Source of the DNA: Ectobacillus sp048976805 | GTDB taxonomy: Bacteria; Bacillota; Bacilli; Bacillales; Bacillaceae_G | NCBI GenBank assembly: GCA_048976805.1 | Contig: JBHGUR010000101.1 | Span: forward strand, 1 to 64,000 | Length of the DNA stretch: 64,000 nucleotides | Reading direction: 5' to 3' | Shown: positions 35,907-44,841 of the stretch, piece by piece | Numbering within the stretch: the stretch's first letter is position 1 | Layout of the letters: every line of letters starts with the position of its first letter | Position numbers and translations under genes: made by a program | Notes under the pieces: model-generated | What the model saw: only the letters and a program-made list of their open reading frames with translations | Database searches by the model: none | What the model was told of the DNA's origin: nothing

Positions 35907-36290
35907 ATGTTTCGTACAATGATGAGAGCGAAGCTGCACCGCGCAACGGTAACAGAAGCAAATTTACATTACGTAGGCAGCATTACAATCGATGAGGATT
36001 TAATGGACGCAGTTGGCGTTGTGGAGAACGAAAAGGTGCAAATTGTAAATAATAACAACGGAGCCCGTTTTGAGACCTATATCATCAAGGGAGAACGCGG
36101 CAGCAAGGTAATTTGCTTAAACGGTGCCGCAGCAAGGCTTGTGCAGCCGGGCGATCAGGTTATTATTATTTCTTACGGGCTTGTGCCCGAAGAAAAGGTT
36201 GCCGAGCATAAACCTAAAATCGCAGTTTTAGATGAAGAGAACAATATTGTGCAAATGCTTGGGCATGAGCCGGCAAGTACAGTTTTATAA
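35907..36290 (+). CDS. panD: Aspartate 1-decarboxylase (proenzyme)
   Basis: A 127-residue pyruvoyl-dependent enzyme that makes beta-alanine for PanC. The self-cleavage site is Gly24-Ser25 in YVGSIT. Lys9 and Arg54-region residues expected in the active site are present. RBS TAAGGGGGAGC. The stop codon lies inside the left copy of the 8-bp target duplication of a mobile repeat, so the insertion occurred exactly at its 3' end. Confidence 0.97.
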   Translation: MFRTMMRAKLHRATVTEANLHYVGSITIDEDLMDAVGVVENEKVQIVNNNNGARFETYIIKGERGSKVICLNGAAARLVQPGDQVIIISYGLVPEEKVAEHKPKIAVLDEENNIVQMLGHEPASTVL

Positions 36291-36294
36291 TTTA

Positions 36295-36480
36295 GGCTCT
36301 GTTAAACTTGATTGTTGATTTTCCACTATAGGCGGATGCTTTCTGCGGGCGGGGGCCGAGCTGCTTCCCTCGCTGCGCCCAGTCCAGGGTCTCGGCTATC
36401 CCGCTTTTCCCGCTGAAGTCGCCGCCTTTCGTTCCAAATCAACAAACGAATCAAAATCAACATTAGCCTTTAACAGAGCC
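36295..36480 (+). repeat. Mobile repeat copy (186 bp) inserted at the panD stop
   Basis: A complete long-form copy runs from GGCTCTGTTAAA to TTTAACAGAGCC. Both flanks read ATAATTTA (36287-36294 and 36481-36488), a perfect 8-bp target duplication. The left duplicate contains the panD TAA. The element separates panD from its terminator at 36491 and so should be transcribed with panBCD. Confidence 0.95.
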
Positions 36481-36490
36481 ATAATTTAAA

Positions 36491-36516
36491 AAATCCCCAT
36501 CGTGGGGATTTTTTTA
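36491..36516 (+). terminator. Terminator of the panBCD unit
   Basis: The stem AAATCCCCA with TGGGGATTT and a three-base loop is followed by a T-run. It now lies about 200 bases from panD because of the repeat insertion. Confidence 0.85.
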
Positions 36517-36632
36517 TGCTTTGCATTAAGTTTTTTTAAAACGTGGTATAGTAACAGTATAGGTAAATTTTTATAAATACAAATTGAAAAAAGCGTTTTT
36601 ACGGTTTGAAGGCAGGAAATTGAGGTGTAATT

Positions 36633-39419
36633 ATGAAAAATCGATATGTTGTTGTCGATTTAGAAACAACAGGTAACGCCGCTAAAGGCGGTGTAGATAA
36701 AATTACGCAAATTGCGGCTGTTGTAATTGAAGGCGGTGAGATTCATGAGATTTTCGCGACGTTTGTGAATCCGCGAAAGTCGATTCCGCCGTTTATTGCG
36801 GAACTGACAGGAATCAATGACGATATGGTGAAATATGCTCCCGACTTTTCACATATAGCTCCAATGATAATAGAACTGTTGGAGAATTCTTATTTTGTGG
36901 CGCATAATGTGCAGTTTGATCTAAATTTCTTGCAGGAGGAATTGCGCGCGGCAGGCTATTCTCCATTACGATGTTCAACAATCGATACTGTAGAACTGGC
37001 GCGCTTTTTATATCCGACAGCTGACAGCTATAAACTTGGGGACCTGGCGAAATATTTCCAGCTGGAGCATGATAATCCCCATCGTGCCGACAGCGATGCG
37101 ATGGTAACCGCAGAGCTGTTTTTAAAGCTTTGCGAAAAGCTAAAGCAGCTGCCGCTTGTCACGCTTGAATCACTACATAAATTAAGCCGGTCTTTTAAAA
37201 GCGATATTGGAGATTTGTTGTCCTTTTATATATTAGAAAAAATGGGTAAAAGTGAGCTGGATTTTACATACGATATTTATCGCGGTATTGCGCTGCGTAA
37301 AAGGACGTATGCAGTACAGCTGGAAACGGGTGAGCGGCCGTCCTTTTTAGACTTTACCGCAGAAATGGAACAAAGGTTACGGGAAGAGATGCCTGGCTAT
37401 GAAAATAGACAAGAGCAGAAAATAATGATGAAGCATGTGCATACCGCTTTTACAGAAGCGCGTTTTTTGTTGGCAGAGGCGGGAACCGGTACTGGTAAAA
37501 CATTGGCTTATTTGCTTCCAAGTATATTTGTTGCAAAAGAAAAAAATTGCCCTGTCATCATTAGCACGCAAACTATTCAATTACAGCAGCAAATTCTGGA
37601 GAAAGAAATTCCGCTGCTGCAAAAGGTTATTCCGTTTCCTTTTGAGGTTGCTCTTATTAAGGGGAGAAAGCATTATTTATGTTTACATAAATTCGAACAT
37701 GTATTATATGAGGAAGATACAAATTATGATAGCGTGCTGACGAAAGCGAAGATACTCGTATGGCTGTTGGAAACAGAAACAGGCGACGTTGATGAGCTTA
37801 ATTTGCCCTCAGGCGGCAGATTGCTTTGGGAGCGGATTGGCAGCGATGCAACTAGCCCCGCAGGGAAGAAAAATTTATGGAGCAGCCGCTGCTTTTATCA
37901 GCGAGCAAAGCATCGTGTGTATTTTGCCGATTTAATCATTACCAATCATGCTTTATTATTTCAAGACATGATGAACGAGGATCCGCTCTTATCTGATTAT
38001 GAGTATGTAGTTTTAGATGAGGGCCATCATATTGAAGAGGTCGCAAGCCAAACGCTCGGCGCCCAATTTTCCTGTCTTCATTTTCAAATGCTTTTATCGC
38101 GCTTTGGAACATTGGAAACACAGGACGTGTTGGCAAAGCTATATGAGACGATGCAGGACTATCATTGTGCATCAGTGCGTTCTTTTAAAGAGATGAACAA
38201 ACTATTGAAGGAGCTAAAGTTTGAATCAGATGAATTATTCCGGATGCTGCGCTCATTTTTGTTTGAAAAAAATAAGCATAAGCAGCTAAATAACAATATT
38301 CGCCTCACTTGTCGTTATGATGTACAAACGGAAGGAGGAAAGCTGTGGCGGGCGATTGCTGAATTAACAGACCGTCTGAACCATATTATGCTCAAATTGC
38401 AGCAGCTGATGGAAGAGCAGCTGCAAATTGCTAAGCGCCATATGAATGGGCTCATCATCGAGGAGGAATTTGCTAGCCTTGTACAATCACTTGCAGCATC
38501 ACGCGATACTTTAGTACAGTTGCTGCTTAACGGGCAGGCAGACGGAGTGACGTGGATGGAAGGGGAGGCAAAGGGAACGCTGCACTCAACTGTTTTATAT
38601 AAACAGCCAATCGATGTCAGCGACATGCTCGCCGACCATTTATTTGCGGGCAAAAAAAGCGTTGTGCTCACGTCTGCGACTTTAACGGTAGGCGGTGCAT
38701 TTGATTATATGATTCAATCGCTCGGATTGAATCATTTCCAGCCGGATACATGTATAATTCCGTCTCCATTTCAGTATGAACGGCAAGTAAAAATGATGAT
38801 TCCTGTTGATTTGCCGAATATTAAACACGTTTGCCAAGAGGAATATGTAGTGGCGATAGCTGAACATATTATAAAAATTGCTAAAGTAACAAACGGCAGA
38901 ATGCTTGTTCTGTTTACTTCCTATGAAATGCTTAGGCAAACGTACACCTTTATAAAAGAACGGGAGCAGCTGCAAGAGTTCGCTTTGCTGGCGCAAAGTG
39001 TAAACAGCGGGAGCCGAGCTAGAATGACGAAAAATTTTCAGCAGTTTGAAAAAGCAATTTTATTTGGGACAAACAGTTTTTGGGAAGGAATTGATATACC
39101 GGGAGAAGCATTGAGTGTCCTTGTTATGGTGCGCCTGCCGTTTTCTCCGCCGGATCATCCAATTACCGCTGCGAAAATGGCAAAGCTAAAGCAAACAGGG
39201 AAAAATGCCTTTATGGAAATGGCGCTTCCGCAAGCAGTAATCCGCTTTAAGCAAGGGTTTGGGCGGCTCATTCGAACAACCGCAGATAAGGGAAGTTTTT
39301 TTATACTTGACCGCAGAATTACGACAACATTTTACGGCAAGCGTTTTATTGATTCAATTCCCAGCATCCCACTTTATGAGGAGCCGCTGGAGGAATTACT
39401 AAATAAAATACGTACGTAA
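36633..39419 (+). CDS. dinG: DinG-family helicase with N-terminal 3'-5' exonuclease
   Basis: A 928-residue two-domain protein. Residues 1-170 are a DnaQ-like exonuclease (VDLETTGN, then FVAHNVQFDLNFL and HRADSDAMVTAELF). The rest is an XPD/DinG superfamily 2 helicase with Walker A AEAGTGTGKT (about residue 280), DEGHH box (about 462) and C-terminal GFGRLIRT. The four iron-sulfur cysteines of E. coli DinG are not evident, as in other Firmicute DinG proteins, in which the exonuclease part is the main activity known. RBS GAGGTG. Confidence 0.95.
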   Translation: MKNRYVVVDLETTGNAAKGGVDKITQIAAVVIEGGEIHEIFATFVNPRKSIPPFIAELTGINDDMVKYAPDFSHIAPMIIELLENSYFVAHNVQFDLNFLQEELRAAGYSPLRCSTIDTVELARFLYPTADSYKLGDLAKYFQLEHDNPHRADSDAMVTAELFLKLCEKLKQLPLVTLESLHKLSRSFKSDIGDLLSFYILEKMGKSELDFTYDIYRGIALRKRTYAVQLETGERPSFLDFTAEMEQRLREEMPGYENRQEQKIMMKHVHTAFTEARFLLAEAGTGTGKTLAYLLPSIFVAKEKNCPVIISTQTIQLQQQILEKEIPLLQKVIPFPFEVALIKGRKHYLCLHKFEHVLYEEDTNYDSVLTKAKILVWLLETETGDVDELNLPSGGRLLWERIGSDATSPAGKKNLWSSRCFYQRAKHRVYFADLIITNHALLFQDMMNEDPLLSDYEYVVLDEGHHIEEVASQTLGAQFSCLHFQMLLSRFGTLETQDVLAKLYETMQDYHCASVRSFKEMNKLLKELKFESDELFRMLRSFLFEKNKHKQLNNNIRLTCRYDVQTEGGKLWRAIAELTDRLNHIMLKLQQLMEEQLQIAKRHMNGLIIEEEFASLVQSLAASRDTLVQLLLNGQADGVTWMEGEAKGTLHSTVLYKQPIDVSDMLADHLFAGKKSVVLTSATLTVGGAFDYMIQSLGLNHFQPDTCIIPSPFQYERQVKMMIPVDLPNIKHVCQEEYVVAIAEHIIKIAKVTNGRMLVLFTSYEMLRQTYTFIKEREQLQEFALLAQSVNSGSRARMTKNFQQFEKAILFGTNSFWEGIDIPGEALSVLVMVRLPFSPPDHPITAAKMAKLKQTGKNAFMEMALPQAVIRFKQGFGRLIRTTADKGSFFILDRRITTTFYGKRFIDSIPSIPLYEEPLEELLNKIRT

Positions 39420-39448
39420 AGTGATATAGTGAGCACAGCAATGAGGCA

Positions 39449-39477
39449 TTAAAAAAGCCTGCAGAAATCTGCAGGCA
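39449..39477 (-). terminator. Hairpin with a U-run only on the minus strand
   Basis: The perfect stem GCCTGCAG with CTGCAGGC is preceded by AAAAAA on the plus strand and followed by AATG. It therefore has terminator form only for minus-strand transcription, although no minus-strand gene is nearby. The rest of the 286-base gap holds a possible promoter (TATAAT near 39602) for ypmA. Confidence 0.55.
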
Positions 39478-39705
39478 ATGAATGTGGGTAGGAGAAATTT
39501 TTGTTATAGTGTGTTTATCGCAAAGGCAAAGAAAATGTTTTGGCTAAGAAAAGGTAAGGATTATATAGGCTCCACACCTTTTATAGAAGAAAATCACCTG
39601 CTATAATAGATGAGTAATTAAACAGGCCTTACAGTGAATGTATTCTTATTGTAACCGGACTGTTTGCTTATATAATTAGAAATTTTGTGTAACGGAGGAG
39701 TTTAA

Positions 39706-39876
39706 ATGGAAAGCAAGATTGAAGTAATCGCCAAAACGCAAGTCCATTATTCAAGCGACTTGTATAAAATTGTGGATATTTTAAACAGAACATTAAAGGA
39801 AAGAGATTTAATGTTTGGTTTGGCGCTTGACGAAAAGGATAAAGAATCAGCAATATTTACTATTTATAGAACGTAG
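39706..39876 (+). CDS. ypmA: YpmA family small protein (DUF4264)
   Basis: A 56-residue soluble protein, starting MESKIEVIAKTQVHYSSDLY and ending AIFTIYRT. It matches the short YpmA family of Bacillus, whose function is unknown. RBS AACGGAGGAG. It is the usual gene between dinG and ypmB. ypmB starts 8 bases after its stop, so the two are co-transcribed. Confidence 0.85.
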   Translation: MESKIEVIAKTQVHYSSDLYKIVDILNRTLKERDLMFGLALDEKDKESAIFTIYRT

Positions 39877-39883
39877 TGATAAA

Positions 39884-40375
39884 ATGAAAAAGTGGGTTTT
39901 AATAGCGATTTTGGCCGTTCTTGTAGTTATATCTTATAGTGTTTACATTTATAAGGAAACGATGGGAGGAAAACTTCAAGGAGAGGCAAAAGCGTTAATT
40001 GTTGCAAAAGAAAAAAAAAATCTAAAAAAAGTTACGAATGTCGATTATTATAACGGTATGACTTCGTATAAAGTCGTACAAGGTGCAGATAACAAGGGAG
40101 TACAATGGATTGTTTGGGTGCCGAGCAAAAGAGGGAAGGTGTTATCGAGCAAGAAGACGGATGGGATTTCCAGCGAGGAAGCGATTCGCATTTTAAGAGA
40201 GGATAATCGTCCTTTTATGCAGGATAAGCAGCCAAAACAAATTATAAAAGTGAAATTGGGCGCTGAAAACGATGTTCCGCTATGGGAAATTACATATATT
40301 GACCATGACAATCGATATACCTACTATTACCTCAATTTTAAAGATGGGAAATACGCTGGGGTATATAGTATTTAA
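39884..40375 (+). CDS. ypmB: YpmB-like membrane-anchored protein
   Basis: A 163-residue protein with one N-terminal membrane anchor (WVLIAILAVLVVISYSVYIY), the rest being outside. The external part has a PepSY/DUF5590-like pattern. I chose ATG 39884; the frame is open from 39815 but that part overlaps ypmA. It lies between ypmA and aspB, as in B. subtilis. The function is unknown. Confidence 0.88.
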   Translation: MKKWVLIAILAVLVVISYSVYIYKETMGGKLQGEAKALIVAKEKKNLKKVTNVDYYNGMTSYKVVQGADNKGVQWIVWVPSKRGKVLSSKKTDGISSEEAIRILREDNRPFMQDKQPKQIIKVKLGAENDVPLWEITYIDHDNRYTYYYLNFKDGKYAGVYSI

Positions 40376-40400
40376 AAATAGATGTAGGGGGAAATAGAAG

Positions 40401-41588
40401 ATGAAACTGGCAAACCGAGTATCTGCTTTAACACCTTCTTCAACTTTGGAAATCACTGCCAAGGCGCAAGAATTGAAAGCGCAAGGACACGATGTAATCG
40501 GACTTGGCGCGGGAGAGCCTGACTTCAATACACCGCAGCATATCATCGATGCAGCATATAAAGCGATGCTTGAAGGGTATACGAAATATACGCCTACAGG
40601 AGGCTTGGCGGAATTAAAACAAGAAATTATTAAAAAGTTCCAGCAAGACCAAGGCCTTTCTTACGAGCCTTCCGAAGTGATTGTTTGCAATGGGGCCAAG
40701 CATGCTTTATATACATTGTTTCAAGTTTTGCTCAACCAAGGAGACGAGGTTATTATCCCAACGCCGTATTGGGTAAGCTATCCGGAGCAGGTAAAGCTGG
40801 CTGAAGGCGTGCCGGTTTTTGTAGAAGGAAAAGAAGAAAATGAGTACAAAATCACTGCCGAACAATTACGGGCGGCAATTACGCCAAAAACGAAAGCGGT
40901 AATTATTAATTCCCCGAGCAACCCAACTGGCATGATTTATACTGAAGAAGAACTAAAGGCACTCGGTGAAGTGTGCATAGAGCATAACATTTTGATTGTG
41001 TCAGATGAAATTTACGAAAAGCTTATATACGGTGACGCTAAACATATTTCCATCGCTCAGCTCTCCGAAGAACTAAAGCAACTTACAGTTATTATTAATG
41101 GCGTATCAAAATCGCATTCTATGACGGGCTGGCGTATCGGTTATGCTGCCGGAAACAAGCAATTAATTAAAGCAATGACGAATTTGGCAAGCCATAGTAC
41201 GTCTAATCCAACATCTATTGCACAATATGCCACTATTGCAGCCTATCGGCATCCGCAGGACGCAGTGGAAGAGATGCGCCGAGCGTTTGAAAACAGATTG
41301 CATACTGTATATGAAAAATTGGTTCAAATCCCCGGCTTTTCCTGCATTAAGCCACAGGGGGCATTTTATTTGTTCCCTAATGTAAAAGAAGCAGCCACCT
41401 TAGCGGGATACGGCACTGTAGATGAATGGGCAAAAGCGCTTCTCGAAGAAGAAAAGGTTGCGCTCGTTCCAGGCTCCGGCTTTGGCGCGCCAAATAATGT
41501 GAGATTGTCTTATGCGACATCGCTTGAGCAGTTTGAAAAAGCGCTCTCCCGCATTGAGGAGTTTATGAAAAAGAAAATAAAGGGTTAA
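40401..41588 (+). CDS. aspB: Aspartate aminotransferase
   Basis: A 395-residue PLP-dependent class I aminotransferase that interconverts aspartate and oxaloacetate with glutamate. The PLP lysine is in GVSKSHSMTGWRIGYAAG (about residue 238), and GLGAGEPDFNTP, NSPSNPTGMI and a conserved arginine in VRLSYATS are present. RBS TGTAGGGGGAAATAG. In bacilli it precedes asnS. A mobile repeat lies between its stop and the terminator. Confidence 0.97.
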   Translation: MKLANRVSALTPSSTLEITAKAQELKAQGHDVIGLGAGEPDFNTPQHIIDAAYKAMLEGYTKYTPTGGLAELKQEIIKKFQQDQGLSYEPSEVIVCNGAKHALYTLFQVLLNQGDEVIIPTPYWVSYPEQVKLAEGVPVFVEGKEENEYKITAEQLRAAITPKTKAVIINSPSNPTGMIYTEEELKALGEVCIEHNILIVSDEIYEKLIYGDAKHISIAQLSEELKQLTVIINGVSKSHSMTGWRIGYAAGNKQLIKAMTNLASHSTSNPTSIAQYATIAAYRHPQDAVEEMRRAFENRLHTVYEKLVQIPGFSCIKPQGAFYLFPNVKEAATLAGYGTVDEWAKALLEEEKVALVPGSGFGAPNNVRLSYATSLEQFEKALSRIEEFMKKKIKG

Positions 41589-41604
41589 GTGTATTTTTTC
41601 TATA

Positions 41605-41749
41605 GGCTCTGTTAAAGGTTAATGTTGATTTAGATTTATTTGTTGATTTGGAACGAAAGGCGGCGACTCCAGCGGGAAAAGCGGCTCGGCCCCGCCCGCG
41701 GAAAGCGTCCGCCTGTAGTGGAAAATCAACAATCAAGTTTAACAGAGCC
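41605..41749 (-). repeat. Mobile repeat copy (145 bp), inverted, with 8-bp target duplication
   Basis: A complete short-form copy in reverse orientation, with ends GGCTCTGTTAAA and TTTAACAGAGCC. Both flanks read TTTCTATA (41597-41604 and 41750-41757), a perfect 8-bp target duplication. It was inserted between the aspB stop and the terminator at 41775, so it is likely transcribed with aspB. Confidence 0.95.
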
Positions 41750-41774
41750 TTTCTATAAAAATCCCGGCTAGTTT

Positions 41775-41825
41775 ACCTTCCGTCAATGAGACGGAAAAAG
41801 TCTTCACTGACGGAAGGTTTATTTT
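41775..41825 (+). terminator. Terminator between aspB and asnS
   Basis: A perfect 11-bp stem, ACCTTCCGTCA with TGACGGAAGGT, has an internal loop of 22 bases that can pair partly (GAC with GTC) and a modest T-rich tail (TTTATTTT). Confidence 0.75.
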
Positions 41826-41882
41826 AAGAAAGCGCAAGGAGGAGAGCGAAATTCAACTCCTTTTGCTTGAAACCGGGTTTTC

Positions 41883-41912
41883 TTTACATAAGAGAGCATC
41901 TATATGTATAAT
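41883..41912 (+). promoter_or_regulatory. Probable sigma-A promoter of asnS
   Basis: TTTACA (41883-41888) and a consensus TATAAT (41907-41912) are separated by 18 bases, about 49 bases before the asnS start. Confidence 0.6.
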
Positions 41913-41960
41913 AAAATTCATATGTGCTAATTTTAAAAGTTCTGTGGAGGGACTACGTAA

Positions 41961-43253
41961 GTGAAAACAACTATTGCAGAAGTAAGAAAACATGTAAACG
42001 AAGAAGTAACAATCGGGGCATGGCTTGCTAATAAACGATCCAGCGGAAAAATTGCCTTTTTGCAACTTCGCGACGGCTCCGGCTTTATTCAAGGCGTTGT
42101 CGTAAAAGAAGAAGTGGGCGAAGATATTTTTCAAAAGGCAAAGGGCCTGACCCAAGAGACATCTTTATATGTAACAGGAGTTGTTCGTGAAGACGAGCGT
42201 TCTCCGTTCGGATATGAGCTTGCTGTCACAAACGTGGAAGTAATTCATGAAGCGACAGATTATCCTATTACACCGAAGCAGCACGGAACAGAATTTTTAA
42301 TGGACAACCGCCATTTATGGATTCGTTCTAAGCGCCAGCATGCGGTGTTAAAGATTCGCCACGAAATTATCCGTGCTACATATGAGTTTTTCCATGATAA
42401 CGGATTTGTGAAGGTGGATCCGCCAATTTTAACAGGAAGCGCTCCGGAAGGAACGTCAGAGCTATTCCACACAAAATACTTTGATGAGGATGCATACCTA
42501 TCGCAAAGCGGCCAGCTTTATATGGAAGCAGCTGCAATGGCGTTTGGCCGCGTCTTCTCTTTCGGGCCGACATTCCGTGCGGAAAAATCAAAAACGCGCC
42601 GTCATTTAATTGAATTTTGGATGATTGAACCGGAAATGGCGTTTATGGACCATGAAGATAACTTGGAAGTTCAAGAAAAGTATGTATCATACATTGTGCA
42701 ATCGGTACTGAAAAATTGTGCACTAGAGCTAAAAACATTAGGAAGAGATACGTCCAAGCTAGAGCTCATTCAAGCGCCGTTCCCGCGCATTACGTATGAT
42801 GATGCGATTAAGTTGCTGCATGAAAAAGGATTTGATGATATTGAGTGGGGCGATGATTTCGGCGCTCCGCACGAAACTGCAATTGCCGAAAGCTTTGATA
42901 AGCCTGTGTTTATCACGCACTATCCGGCGAAAATCAAGCCATTTTACATGAAGCCCGATCCGAATCGCCCAGAAGTTGTATTGTGTGCAGACTTAATTGC
43001 TCCAGAAGGATATGGTGAAATCATCGGCGGCTCCCAGCGTATCGATGATTACAAATTATTGAAGCTGCGTTTAGATGAGCACAATCTTGGCGAAGATGCT
43101 TATAAATGGTATTTGGAGCTCCGCCAATACGGTTCTGTTCCGCATTCCGGCTTCGGACTTGGCTTAGAGCGTACTGTAGCATGGCTTTCCGGTGTTGAGC
43201 ATGTTCGAGAGACGATTCCGTTTCCGCGCCTATTAAATCGCCTATATCCGTAA
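41961..43253 (+). CDS. asnS: Asparaginyl-tRNA synthetase
   Basis: A 430-residue class IIb aminoacyl-tRNA synthetase that charges tRNA-Asn. The N-terminal 115 residues form an OB-fold (VTIGAWLANKRSSGKIAFLQLRD context). The catalytic core has the motif 2 region FRAEKSKTRRHLIEFWMIEPE and motif 3 GFGLGLERTVAWL. The GTG start at 41961 follows GTGGAGGGAC. The length is normal. Confidence 0.98.
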   Translation: MKTTIAEVRKHVNEEVTIGAWLANKRSSGKIAFLQLRDGSGFIQGVVVKEEVGEDIFQKAKGLTQETSLYVTGVVREDERSPFGYELAVTNVEVIHEATDYPITPKQHGTEFLMDNRHLWIRSKRQHAVLKIRHEIIRATYEFFHDNGFVKVDPPILTGSAPEGTSELFHTKYFDEDAYLSQSGQLYMEAAAMAFGRVFSFGPTFRAEKSKTRRHLIEFWMIEPEMAFMDHEDNLEVQEKYVSYIVQSVLKNCALELKTLGRDTSKLELIQAPFPRITYDDAIKLLHEKGFDDIEWGDDFGAPHETAIAESFDKPVFITHYPAKIKPFYMKPDPNRPEVVLCADLIAPEGYGEIIGGSQRIDDYKLLKLRLDEHNLGEDAYKWYLELRQYGSVPHSGFGLGLERTVAWLSGVEHVRETIPFPRLLNRLYP

Positions 43254-43283
43254 GAGAGCCTTTACAATTATATACGTGGCTAT

Positions 43284-43352
43284 GACCTCCCTATAGTCAG
43301 CGAAGAAGCTTTGAATGTTCAAGCGGTTTCCTCGCCACGGGGAGGTCTTTTT
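43284..43352 (+). terminator. Terminator after asnS
   Basis: The stem GACCTCCC with GGGAGGTC closes a large loop with possible internal pairing and is followed by TTTTTG. Confidence 0.7.
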
Positions 43353-43420
43353 GCTCTTTCTATAGCGACCAACAAAAGATTTGAAAAAGAGAGGCATACT
43401 AGAAAGCGAGGTGTTGTTTT

Positions 43421-44128
43421 ATGAAAAAGAAAATTATGCTGCAATGGTTTGAACAAGGAAGTATCGCTATACCAAAACTTTTAATGATTCATTACAAAAC
43501 GCTCGGATTGGATGAATTAGAGTTTATGGTTATTTTGCATGTGCATACATTTTTAGAATCTGGAAATTCTTTTCCTACTCCTGATGAAATTTCTGCAAGA
43601 ATGACCATTACGCCGGCACGTTGTATGGAGATTTTGCGCGGGCTTGTCCAGCGCGGTTTTTTAACGATAGAAGGAGACAAAAGGAATTCTTCTGTCATTT
43701 GCGAAAGCTATTCCCTGCAGCCATTGTGGGAAAAAATGTTGCATTTATTAATGAATGAAAATATAGAAGAACAGCAGGAGAATCAAGAGAAGGAGCAATC
43801 AAGCTTATATACGATTTTCGAGCAAGAGTTTGGCCGTCCGCTGTCCCCGTTTGAGTGCGAGACATTGATGATGTGGCAAGACCAAGACCAGCATTCTGCC
43901 GCCCTCATCCAAACGGCGCTGCGTGAGGCTGTAATGAGCGGCAAGCTCAATTTTCGCTATATCGACCGCATTTTATTTGAATGGAAAAAAAACGGGGTGA
44001 AAACGGTCGAGCAAGCGCAAACCTACGGACAAAAGTTCCGCCCTCACCAAGCCCGAAACCATTTGCCGGCGCGCCAGGATGTTAAATATACAGGAAAAGT
44101 CCCATTTTATAACTGGTTGGAACAATAA
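43421..44128 (+). CDS. dnaD: DNA replication initiation protein DnaD
   Basis: A 235-residue protein needed to load the replicative helicase with DnaB and DnaI. The N-terminal winged-helix domain covers about residues 1-95 and the C-terminal DnaB/DnaD domain has FEQEFGRPLSPFECETL and the conserved YIDRILFEWKKNGV. RBS GCGAGGTG. It precedes nth, as in B. subtilis. Confidence 0.96.
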   Translation: MKKKIMLQWFEQGSIAIPKLLMIHYKTLGLDELEFMVILHVHTFLESGNSFPTPDEISARMTITPARCMEILRGLVQRGFLTIEGDKRNSSVICESYSLQPLWEKMLHLLMNENIEEQQENQEKEQSSLYTIFEQEFGRPLSPFECETLMMWQDQDQHSAALIQTALREAVMSGKLNFRYIDRILFEWKKNGVKTVEQAQTYGQKFRPHQARNHLPARQDVKYTGKVPFYNWLEQ

Positions 44129-44187
44129 AGGGTGCAGCAAAAAATATCTTTTTAACATAACATTAGCAAAAAAAGAGAGAGGAATAT

Positions 44188-44841
44188 ATGTTAAACAAAA
44201 AGCAAATTCGATATTGTTTAGATGTAATGGGAGAGATGTTTCCAAATGCTCACTGCGAGTTGAACCACTCTAATCCATTTGAGCTGGTAATTGCCGTCGC
44301 ACTGTCCGCGCAATGTACAGATGCGCTCGTTAATAAGGTGACGAAGGATTTGTTTCAAAAGTATAAAACACCTGAAGACTACTTATCTGTTCCGCTTGAG
44401 GAATTGCAGCAAGATATTCGTTCAATCGGCTTATACCGCAATAAAGCAAAAAATATTCAAAAGCTATGCCGTATGCTGATTGATGAGTATGGAGGGGAAG
44501 TACCACAAGATCGTGATGAGCTGACAAAGCTTCCTGGTGTTGGAAGAAAAACAGCAAATGTAGTGGTGTCTGTGGCATTTGGCATTCCTGCCATTGCGGT
44601 TGATACGCATGTTGAGCGAGTGAGCAAACGGCTCGCCTTTTGCCGTTGGAAAGACTCTGTATTGGAAGTAGAGAAAACATTGATGAAAAAAGTACCTATG
44701 GAGGAATGGGGTGTCACCCATCATCGCATGATTTTCTTCGGCAGGTATCATTGTAAAGCGCAGCGGCCGCAATGTGAAGTATGCCCGCTTTTAGATCTGT
44801 GCAGGGAAGGAAAGAAGCGAATGAAGGAGAAAGAACAATGA
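44188..44841 (+). CDS. nth: Endonuclease III
   Basis: A 217-residue DNA glycosylase/AP lyase that removes oxidised pyrimidines. The helix-hairpin-helix is LPGVGRKTA (115-123) with catalytic Lys121, and the catalytic aspartate is Asp139 in VDTHVERVSKRL. The four iron-sulfur cysteines are Cys189, Cys196, Cys199 and Cys205. RBS AGAGAGAGG. Its stop overlaps the ypoC start (ATGA). Confidence 0.98.
   Translation: MLNKKQIRYCLDVMGEMFPNAHCELNHSNPFELVIAVALSAQCTDALVNKVTKDLFQKYKTPEDYLSVPLEELQQDIRSIGLYRNKAKNIQKLCRMLIDEYGGEVPQDRDELTKLPGVGRKTANVVVSVAFGIPAIAVDTHVERVSKRLAFCRWKDSVLEVEKTLMKKVPMEEWGVTHHRMIFFGRYHCKAQRPQCEVCPLLDLCREGKKRMKEKEQ

Noticed and set aside
41775..41825. Possible T-box or riboswitch before asnS
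   Set aside because: There is no T-box core sequence; the structure is a simple terminator after aspB, and a separate promoter for asnS lies downstream.
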